Below, piece by piece: positions 1-5,041 of a DNA stretch of 8,489 nucleotides. Under the pieces are notes generated by a model, which did no database searches, had not been told where the DNA came from, and worked only from the letters and a program-made list of their open reading frames with translations. How positions within the stretch are numbered: the first letter of the stretch is position 1; the number at the start of each line of letters is the position of its first letter. The DNA is from Minisyncoccota bacterium (GTDB lineage: Bacteria; Patescibacteriota; Minisyncoccia; Minisyncoccales; Minisyncoccaceae): NCBI GenBank assembly GCA_028689175.1, contig JAQTWS010000021.1:1-8489 (forward strand). Reading direction: 5' to 3'. Position numbers and translations under genes: made by a program.

Positions 1-1863
1 TATAATCTAACTATTCAAACATGTTGTAATGCTGACGGCACTGAATGTAACGATGGGGGATCTTTTAATTTTACAACATCCTATGCCCCAGAATTAAAAT
101 CTCCAGAAGATTTAGATTGGGAAGGATCTAATGCCTACGCTTGGAATAGTTGGCCCTTAATTGATAGTGAAGATAAACTTCCTTTAAATAACGAGGATTA
201 TAATCCTTTTGATTGGGAAAAAAACAATCCTGCTAATTATTCTCCAAAAATAAAACCGCCGGTATTATTGGATTGGTGCGATTTAGATTCTGCAAAATTA
301 GAAAACAGAAAAACTAATTCTTATAGTATTTTGCCCAAAATATTTGAAACAATTCCAGGAACAAATGAAACACAAAAAGTCTGCGCCTTTAATAAAGGAA
401 TAACAGATGAACTTTGTTATCACATTTCAAATCCGTTAACTCGAAGATTGTTTACAGAGTATTCTGATATTAATAATTATTTATTTACAAAAAATAGCAC
501 TCATTCTTGGAAGGTGAAAGGGTGCCCAACAGCAATGGCTGGTATTTGCACCCTAAGAGACTATAGTCAAGAATGGTACTTTACAACTGATGAAACAGAT
601 TTAGGAAATAGTTCAAATATTACGCCTTTTGATGGCGCAATCGTGGGTCTTCCAGTAAATATTTCATGGGCTCGTCCTGCGGGATATGTTTCAAACATTT
701 TTGAGATTTACAAAGGAGAAACTTTGATAGAAAAAAAGGAGATGTCTGAATCAGGAGCAGTATATGATAACCTTGATTTAAGTACAACTTATTCTTGGAA
801 ATTTAAAAATTGCACAGATAGGTATTATAAGAAATGTGACGCATGGTCTCCTCTATACAAATTTACAATTACAGGTAATCCTCCTGAATTGATTTCTCCT
901 AGAGGAGACATCCTTCCTCCCTTTGATTTTACCTGGAATAGAGTTTCTGGAGCTAATGCATATATTTTTAAAATAGAGGGAGGAGAAATTAATAAAGAAA
1001 TTAAAGTAGGGAGTAATTACTTAAAATTAGAATATTCTAGCGATTTTCCATTTAAAGTGAATTCTACATATAATTGGCAGGTCAAGACTTGTGCAGATAA
1101 TGAGGGGTTGAAATGTGGCGAATATAGTGCTCCTTTAAGTTTCACAATTAAACTTGAGGCTCCTAATAATTTAAAGCCTTCTAATAAAACCCTTTCTTTA
1201 TATGAAGATAGTGGTTTTAATTTGGAATGGGAGGCGATTAACGGCATAAAAACTTACGAGTTAAGTTTTAGTTATTCAAAAGGAAAAGAAGAGACTTCAA
1301 AAATGTGTGAAAATTTATATGATGAAAATCGTATTATAACAAATAATAAATATTTCTTTGCTCCCAAGTGTTTAGGTTTTTACACTTGGAAGGTAAGGAG
1401 CTGTTTTTCAGAAAATTGCGCCGAAGGGACTTTTAGTGATTGGAGCAGCTCTGGAGCACTCAATATTTATCAAAATATTAATCCAGAAACAGGAGAAAAA
1501 GTTTCAGAGGAAAATAAGGGAGTAAAAAGTATTGTGCCTTGCGGAAGGAATCTGGATGACCCAGATACATCTTGGAATGAAAGAGAGAGTTGCACCTTTC
1601 CACATTTTTTAATCATTATAAGAAATATTATTGACTTTATTTTATGGAGATTAATTCCCTTGCTTTTAGCTACATACGCAGTCTATTCAGGAGTAGTCAT
1701 TTTTACTGCTTTTGGAAATACAAATGCAATTACACAAGTTAAAAGTATGTGGAAATATATCGGTATCGGAATTATGATAGTCTTTTTTTCCTGGACCTTA
1801 ATAGACTTATTCTTATCTTTGATTGGTTATAATGTAGGTGTTTTTGGTGTATTAGTAAAATAA
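1..1863 (+). CDS. FN3-repeat surface protein with C-terminal T4SS pilin-like helices (5' partial)
   Basis: The frame is open from base 1 to the TAA at 1861-1863 (620 codons visible), so the real start and any signal peptide lie left of the window; the TTG at 268 is internal. Five modules share a strand of the form [YS]-x-[WL]-x-[VFI]-[KRQ]-x-C, a second Cys 4-8 residues later, then an aromatic residue and mostly FT[TI]. They lie at 1-78, 502-588, 790-870, 1069-1149 and 1381-1467. The last four are spaced 93-104 residues apart, the size of a fibronectin type III domain, and each pair of Cys could form a disulfide. Preceding strands such as PFDFTW and GFNLEW fit FN3 strand B. Residues about 535-614 (bases 1603-1842) form an amphipathic segment and two membrane helices joined by a polar loop, as in VirB2/TrbC-type T4SS pilins; the pilin at 3282 has the same arrangement. 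Inference: an exported adhesin or pilus component of a T4SS. No promoter is visible. The fold and topology are well supported; the function is not. Confidence 0.85.
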   Translation, partial: YNLTIQTCCNADGTECNDGGSFNFTTSYAPELKSPEDLDWEGSNAYAWNSWPLIDSEDKLPLNNEDYNPFDWEKNNPANYSPKIKPPVLLDWCDLDSAKLENRKTNSYSILPKIFETIPGTNETQKVCAFNKGITDELCYHISNPLTRRLFTEYSDINNYLFTKNSTHSWKVKGCPTAMAGICTLRDYSQEWYFTTDETDLGNSSNITPFDGAIVGLPVNISWARPAGYVSNIFEIYKGETLIEKKEMSESGAVYDNLDLSTTYSWKFKNCTDRYYKKCDAWSPLYKFTITGNPPELISPRGDILPPFDFTWNRVSGANAYIFKIEGGEINKEIKVGSNYLKLEYSSDFPFKVNSTYNWQVKTCADNEGLKCGEYSAPLSFTIKLEAPNNLKPSNKTLSLYEDSGFNLEWEAINGIKTYELSFSYSKGKEETSKMCENLYDENRIITNNKYFFAPKCLGFYTWKVRSCFSENCAEGTFSDWSSSGALNIYQNINPETGEKVSEENKGVKSIVPCGRNLDDPDTSWNERESCTFPHFLIIIRNIIDFILWRLIPLLLATYAVYSGVVIFTAFGNTNAITQVKSMWKYIGIGIMIVFFSWTLIDLFLSLIGYNVGVFGVLVK

Positions 1864-1867
1864 AAAT

Positions 1868-2599
1868 ATGAAACAAAAAACAAAACTTACAAAAAAAGAA
1901 AGACTGAAATACATATTAATAAGCATTGCTTGTATTATCATACTATCAATCTTTTTGTGTTTTAGAATCAATGCTTTAACTAAAATTAACAATGCTTCTT
2001 TAAATATTATTCCTAAAGAAATTCCAAATATTACTATGCCTTATGAAATGAAGGCGACTGGATATGAAATCTTTGAAACAGAATCGCGAGATTTAAAAAT
2101 TACTTTTCCAAATAATTGGAACAAAGAGCATGGTACGAAAATATTTGAGGCTCTCAGTGGAGGGGAAAACAAGTTAGAAGCTAAGATTATTTTTTTAATT
2201 TACAAAATAACTGGCTTGAGTGGAAATCTAAGTTTTTTGCTTGTGGAAGAAACTGAAAAAACAGACATAAACGATATTTTGCATAATATAATAGGAGTTG
2301 ATTTAGTAATTAAAAATGAAGTTCAAAACAAAGAAAACGATGATTCAGAAGTTAAGAAAGAGGAAGGGGTCAATAGTAACGATTTAAAAAATGCCTTAAT
2401 TGTAGAGCAGGCAGAAAACTCTTTGCTTTTAGAGGTTTTTTCCAAAGAAAAAGAGGGCGTTTTAACACATGCTTATGATAAGATATTAGTTGGAGAAAAT
2501 AAAAGCTATATTGTTTCTCTTTTTACATTTGAAAATTTTTGGGAATCAGAAAAGACTGAGTTTTTGGAGATTATAAATTCAATTGTTTTTAATAAATAA
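1868..2599 (+). CDS. Membrane-anchored protein, possible PsbP-like exported domain
   Basis: The protein has 243 residues. A basic N-terminus (KQKTKLTKKERLK) precedes one hydrophobic helix at about residues 14-32, with no lipobox, so it is probably a signal anchor with the bulk of the protein outside. The body contains the string LKITFPNNW near residues 74-82, then alternating beta-type segments, a charged low-complexity linker at about 150-167, and a closing segment ending in EIINSIVF. An early FPxxW and a terminal F-x-x-I-x-x-S-x-x-F pattern resemble PsbP/DUF1795-like exported domains, but this is a pattern impression only. The gene starts 4 bases after the FN3-pilin stop, without a Shine-Dalgarno site, so it is probably co-transcribed and translated by reinitiation. 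It converges on lipoprotein gene A with 11 bases between the stops. Confidence 0.75.
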   Translation: MKQKTKLTKKERLKYILISIACIIILSIFLCFRINALTKINNASLNIIPKEIPNITMPYEMKATGYEIFETESRDLKITFPNNWNKEHGTKIFEALSGGENKLEAKIIFLIYKITGLSGNLSFLLVEETEKTDINDILHNIIGVDLVIKNEVQNKENDDSEVKKEEGVNSNDLKNALIVEQAENSLLLEVFSKEKEGVLTHAYDKILVGENKSYIVSLFTFENFWESEKTEFLEIINSIVFNK

Positions 2600-2652
2600 A
2601 AAAGGTTTGCCTAATATGGCGTAAATTCAATGCCATATTCCAACAAAACCTT
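2598..2652 (-). terminator. Putative terminator of lipoprotein A, stem inside the coding end
   Basis: Two nested inverted repeats lie at the end of gene A. The inner arms are AATATGGC (2613-2620) and GCCATATT (2632-2639), perfect over 8 bp with an 11-base loop. The outer arms are AAGGTTTG (2602-2609) and CAAAACCTT (2644-2652), which pair with one bulge. Read on the minus strand, the outer stem runs directly into TTTTATTT, as in a factor-independent terminator. On the plus strand no U-tract follows, so it should not act as a strong terminator for the 1868 gene. Most of the left arm encodes the last residues of protein A. Confidence 0.5.
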
Positions 2653-3180
2653 TATAATTTCCTCTGGGGGCTCTGAGCATGTTTTAAATCCATATTCGTA
2701 AGGTCTTTCCCTCCAAGGATCCTTCTCACCGAAGACTTTTACCACAAAGATTATTTCTTTGTAAATTTCTCCGCTTGGCCTATCTTTCCACCAAAAAAGA
2801 ACGGGACCAATATATAAACTGTTTTTTGGAGCAGTTTCCTTGAATCCGAGACAAAGCATGGTGGTATTAGACTCCTTCGTTGAAAGCTCCAAGTCCTTAT
2901 TATTCCAGTCCGGAGACCAAACAGCTCCATACTTAGTAGTCTTGGCATAGATCTTAGCTCTTTCTTCTCTCCATGTTTTTTTATCATTTATTACTTCAAT
3001 CATTTTCTGATCAAGTAATTTTTCGGTTTCTGTTTTCAAAACAACCTGAGAAGAAGCGATTGTGGTAATAATGCTTTCTGAAATCTCTTCATCGTTTGTT
3101 TGCTTCTGTTCGCTTCCTGTGCAGCCAGTACAAGAGACTATAATTAGCATCATTGCAAAGACAATAAAAACCCTTTTCAT
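2611..3180 (-). CDS. Small lipoprotein A of an unrecognised paralogous family
   Basis: The protein has 189 residues with a lipoprotein signal: MKR, a hydrophobic stretch, then IVS-C with the likely lipidated Cys at 17 (a second Cys at 20). After a Ser/Thr/Glu-rich linker (about 23-52) comes one compact domain of about 135 residues. Conserved with the neighbouring protein B are LLxQxM near 55-60, VINDxxxW near 63-70, W-x-P near 88, GP at 125-126 followed by WW at 130-131, GE(I/V) at 137-139, PYxYGxxT at 160-167 and PPxE(I/V)I at 171-176. I do not recognise this family. The start is fixed by GGGAGG 8 bases upstream and by a TTGACA promoter. It reads against the surrounding T4SS genes, diverges from the pilin gene, and is richer in GC than its plus-strand neighbours. 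An accessory role at the cell surface, for example protection against incoming conjugation, is possible but unproven. Confidence 0.88.
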   Translation of the reverse strand: MKRVFIVFAMMLIIVSCTGCTGSEQKQTNDEEISESIITTIASSQVVLKTETEKLLDQKMIEVINDKKTWREERAKIYAKTTKYGAVWSPDWNNKDLELSTKESNTTMLCLGFKETAPKNSLYIGPVLFWWKDRPSGEIYKEIIFVVKVFGEKDPWRERPYEYGFKTCSEPPEEIIKVLLEYGIEFTPY

Positions 3181-3188
3181 TTTTTAAA

Positions 3189-3194
3189 CCTCCC
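3189..3194 (-). promoter_or_regulatory. Shine-Dalgarno site of lipoprotein A
   Basis: GGGAGG on the minus strand, 8 bases before the ATG at 3180-3178. The same site with nearly the same spacer precedes gene B and fixes the start of both genes. Confidence 0.85.
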
Positions 3195-3210
3195 ATCAGG
3201 GACTATTACA

Positions 3211-3238
3211 GGTATAACATTTTTCAAATTAATGTCAA
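3211..3238 (-). promoter_or_regulatory. Sigma-70-type promoter of lipoprotein A
   Basis: On the minus strand a perfect -35 TTGACA (3238-3233) is followed after 16 bases by TATACC (3216-3211), preceded by TGT as in an extended -10. Transcription should start near 3204, giving a leader of about 24 bases that holds the GGGAGG site. The -35 is only 4 bases from the -35 position of the plus-strand pilin promoter, so the two are back to back. Confidence 0.7.
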
Positions 3239-3289
3239 GATATATACTCTTTTTTAAAAAAAGTGTATAATATTTCTAATCATGAAGAG
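3213..3289. repeat. Divergent promoter cassette, copy 1 (77 bp identical to copy 2)
   Basis: This stretch is identical base for base to 4884-4960 (offset 1671). It covers the lipoprotein -35 and part of its -10, a palindrome, the pilin -10 and the first eight bases of the pilin gene. Weaker similarity continues leftward through the shared GGGAGG/TTTAAA translation start region and rightward for a few codons. Confidence 0.97.
3243..3271 (+). promoter_or_regulatory. Pilin promoter with overlapping palindrome
   Basis: TATAAT at 3266-3271 is a perfect -10. The -35 position (TATACT, 3243-3248) is poor, so an activator or an upstream contact may be needed. Bases 3243-3269 form an odd palindrome: TATAC, one base, C, six T / one central A / six A, G, one base, GTATA, with 12 of 13 positions matching. 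It covers the space between -35 and -10 and overlaps the -10, which suits an operator. The -10 ends 10 bases before the ATG at 3282, so the mRNA should begin 3-5 bases before the start codon. Confidence 0.6.
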
Positions 3290-4175
3290 CAATAAACATA
3301 TCAATCTTTTTCTAGGCACAGTATTGTTTTTATTGTTGAGTATAACAAATGTTTTTGCTTACGAATTAACTTGGCCTGATTCTCCTGCAGGGACAAGTAT
3401 TCGAGACGGGGCTAACATAACCACATTAGCCAAATATATTTATGAATGGGGCATCTCTATTGGAGTTTTATGTGCTTTTATTGCTTTAATTATAGCAGGG
3501 GTGAAGTACATGACTTCTACTGGAAATACATCCAAAATAACCGAGGCTAAGCAAGATATTAAAGATGCTTTTATTGGACTAGCCCTGCTTTTATCTAGTT
3601 GGCTTATATTAAATACTATTAATCCTGCACTTACTGATTTAAAAATTCCTACTATTGAAGGAAATAAAGATCCGTTTAAAAACAGTTTTAAACCTCAAGA
3701 GTTACCAAAAGGAAAATGTGTTAAAGTTATTTTTTGGGATAATACTAATTTTAAAGGAAACGAAAAAACTATAGAAGAAAAAGATTTTAAAGAAAAACCA
3801 GCTCCTTTTAAGGTAAAAACTTGGGTTCCTGGAGTGGGGGGTAAGCTTATAGAAGTGGCAACAGATATAAATCCAAGATCTTTTATTGCATACAGGGAAT
3901 TGGCAAAAAATGGAGATCAAAAATTAATAGACGATAAATTATGTGAAAATTATCAGCAACAAAATGCAAAATATTGTGAAAATGGGTTTATAAGAGATGA
4001 TACTTGTACTGTTGAATTGTATGCACCAAGTCCTTTTTGGGATATTTTGAATTCTGATTGTGGAGATAAGCTATTGTCTATGAATGGATCTTGTAAGGAT
4101 GTGACAAAAATGCTTGCAAATCCAACAGAAGATTTAGAATGTTATAAAATTATGCAAGCAGACGAATCTTATTAA
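3282..4175 (+). CDS. T4SS pilin-like protein with Cys-rich C-terminal extension
   Basis: The protein has 297 residues. A signal peptide ends at about VFA|YE (residue 26). Residues about 50-125 hold two membrane helices around the polar loop TSTGNTSKITEAKQD, and the second helix contains LLLSSWLILNTINP. This is the VirB2/TrbC-type pilin layout common in CPR T4SS clusters. Such pilins usually end soon after the second helix, but here about 170 more residues follow with seven Cys. A stretch near 143-160, CVKVIFWDNTNFKGN, resembles the Greek-key signature of beta/gamma-crystallins (aromatic, several residues, F-[KR]-G); this is tentative. No Shine-Dalgarno site exists, and the promoter -10 lies so close that the mRNA is probably leaderless. 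No terminator is visible downstream, so transcripts may run antisense into gene B. Role by family: pilus subunit or core pilin of a T4SS; the extension may be a surface-exposed binding domain (inference). Confidence 0.85.
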   Translation: MKSNKHINLFLGTVLFLLLSITNVFAYELTWPDSPAGTSIRDGANITTLAKYIYEWGISIGVLCAFIALIIAGVKYMTSTGNTSKITEAKQDIKDAFIGLALLLSSWLILNTINPALTDLKIPTIEGNKDPFKNSFKPQELPKGKCVKVIFWDNTNFKGNEKTIEEKDFKEKPAPFKVKTWVPGVGGKLIEVATDINPRSFIAYRELAKNGDQKLIDDKLCENYQQQNAKYCENGFIRDDTCTVELYAPSPFWDILNSDCGDKLLSMNGSCKDVTKMLANPTEDLECYKIMQADESY

Positions 4176-4217
4176 ATAATAATAGGGATTAGATGCTAAA
4201 ATAATTTGTTTTAAACA

Positions 4218-4242
4218 AAAAAAGAGATTTTGTTAGCAAATC
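4218..4242 (-). terminator. Weak candidate terminator of gene B
   Basis: On the minus strand GATTTG and CAAAATC can pair with one bulge around CTAA, followed by TC and a run of seven T. The stem is short and AT-rich and overlaps the last codons of gene B, so this is a low-confidence call. Confidence 0.3.
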
Positions 4243-4850
4243 AGCTTAACGCCGTTGCTTTCCAAAACCTCGATTACCTCTTTTGGGGGGTCTGCAAAAG
4301 TTTCAATGCCGTATGTATACGGTGTTTTTTTCCATGATTCGAAACTTCCCGCGGTATCCACATAGAAGAAGGGTTCATAGAACACTTCTCCTCCTGCTTT
4401 TTCTTGCCACCAACGAATTAGGGGTCCGGCATAGAAATAATTTCCGGAGGGAGCGTCTATTCCAAAGTATAACATACCCGGAGTCGTTCCTTTTCCTTCA
4501 ACTAAGCTTATTTTTTCTGGATCCCAGATAAGACCTTCTTTTTTACAATTTCTCGCTTCCATGTAAATGAGTCTAGAAATATCATTCCATATTTCTTCAT
4601 CATTTACTGCAGCTTCCATCATTTGATTAAGAAGAGATTGCATGTAGATCTTATCTACAACAGTCGGGTCTTTGGGTGCATTGGTAAAGGCATTCGAAGG
4701 ATTGTTAGGGTTGTTGGAAATTGCTTCTTCCGGAATCGACGGGCTAACTTCTGGGACACTTTCCATGTTCACAATCGCAAACGCAAAAAGACAAATCAGT
4801 GCTGCTACGATGATGATCTTTCCATTGTTGTTAGAGACCGTTGTCGTCAT
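4233..4850 (-). CDS. Membrane-anchored protein B, paralogue of lipoprotein A
   Basis: The protein has 205 residues when read from the ATG at 4850-4848, which sits 7 bases after GGGAGG and matches the start of gene A. An earlier in-frame ATG at 4898 lies inside the promoter and is rejected. A hydrophobic helix at about 11-28 lacks a lipobox, so B is probably held by a signal anchor where A is lipidated. A Pro/Asn/Ser-rich linker follows (about 31-62), then the domain shared with A: LLNQMM near 73-78, VNDxxxW at 82-88, GP at 142-143 and WW at 147-148, GEV at 154-156, PYTYGIET at 177-184 and PPKEVI at 188-193. Identity with A is about 30% by eye over about 135 residues. I do not recognise the family. 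It diverges from the VirB6-like gene as A diverges from the pilin gene, and has GC near 37-43% in sampled lines. Confidence 0.87.
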   Translation of the reverse strand: MTTTVSNNNGKIIIVAALICLFAFAIVNMESVPEVSPSIPEEAISNNPNNPSNAFTNAPKDPTVVDKIYMQSLLNQMMEAAVNDEEIWNDISRLIYMEARNCKKEGLIWDPEKISLVEGKGTTPGMLYFGIDAPSGNYFYAGPLIRWWQEKAGGEVFYEPFFYVDTAGSFESWKKTPYTYGIETFADPPKEVIEVLESNGVKLIC

Positions 4851-4857
4851 TTTTAAA

Positions 4858-4863
4858 CCTCCC
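4858..4863 (-). promoter_or_regulatory. Shine-Dalgarno site of gene B
   Basis: GGGAGG on the minus strand, 7 bases before the ATG at 4850. It decides the start, because no such site precedes the alternative ATG at 4898. Confidence 0.85.
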
Positions 4864-4881
4864 ATTTTAGGGACTATCGTA

Positions 4882-4909
4882 ACTATAACATTTTTCAAAT
4901 TAATGTCAA
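4882..4909 (-). promoter_or_regulatory. Sigma-70-type promoter of gene B
   Basis: On the minus strand TTGACA (4909-4904), a 16-base spacer and TATAGT (4887-4882) preceded by TGT. The -35 and spacer are identical to those of gene A; the -10 differs only in its last two bases (GT here, CC in A) and is closer to consensus. Confidence 0.72.
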
Positions 4910-4960
4910 GATATATACTCTTTTTTAAAAAAAGTGTATAATATTTCTAATCATGAAGAG
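4884..4960. repeat. Divergent promoter cassette, copy 2
   Basis: This is identical to 3213-3289 over 77 bases. Here the plus-strand side drives the VirB6-like gene at 5041 through a leader of about 90 bases, instead of ending at an intact pilin start. Confidence 0.97.
4914..4942 (+). promoter_or_regulatory. Promoter of the VirB6-like gene (copied pilin promoter)
   Basis: It has the same TATAAT (4937-4942), weak -35 position and overlapping palindrome (4914-4940) as the pilin promoter. The expected transcript start near 4949 leaves about 90 bases before the ATG at 5041, unlike the near-leaderless pilin transcript. The leader contains the pilin remnant. Confidence 0.6.
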
Positions 4961-5041
4961 TAATAATATTAATTAAAAAAGAAGACCAAAAACTGTTTTG
5001 TTTAGAAGAAATTAGAATATTATAAAGTGATGCAAAAATAA
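4953..5041 (+). pseudogene. Collapsed remnant of a second pilin gene
   Basis: The stretch starts ATG AAG AGT AAT AAT ATT AAT TAA (MKSNNIN, stop at 4976). This matches the pilin start MKSNKHIN after one 3-base deletion and two C-to-T changes, and the next codon is a stop. Its end (5003-5035) resembles the pilin 3' end (about 4130-4156): TTA GAA TAT TAT AAA GTG ATG CAA AAA TAA reads LEYYKVMQK against LECYKIMQ in the pilin, with one extra base just upstream that shifts frame. Nearly all of the pilin between these ends is missing. The TAA at 5039-5041 overlaps the ATG of the VirB6-like gene by one base, as expected for a former upstream, translationally coupled pilin. The 5' match is strong; the 3' match is short and in AT-rich sequence. 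The seven-codon ORF could still act as a short upstream ORF. Confidence 0.6.

Noticed and set aside
1017..1247. Minus-strand frame inside the FN3-pilin gene
   Set aside because: It lies opposite the conserved FN3 modules and has no start signal.
268..1863. A complete gene starting at the TTG at 268
   Set aside because: The same frame is open back to base 1 and the upstream codons contain another FN3-like module, so 268 is internal and the gene is cut by the window edge.
3243..3269. The T/A-rich palindrome as a transcription terminator
   Set aside because: It has no GC-rich stem and lies between divergent promoters, so an operator or promoter element is more likely.
4851..4898. Sixteen extra N-terminal codons of gene B from the ATG at 4898
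   Set aside because: They would be read from the promoter -10 and Shine-Dalgarno region. The ATG at 4850 has GGGAGG at 7 bases and matches the start of paralogue A.
4283..4941. Plus-strand open frames across gene B (4283-4531, 4623-4856, 4672-4941)
   Set aside because: They lie opposite a well-supported gene with a paralogue, overlap one another and show no domain or start signal.
3213..4960. The duplicated 77-mer as a CRISPR repeat or insertion-sequence end
   Set aside because: There are only two copies in direct orientation 1671 bases apart. They are explained by matching gene layout, with no spacers, transposase or target duplication.
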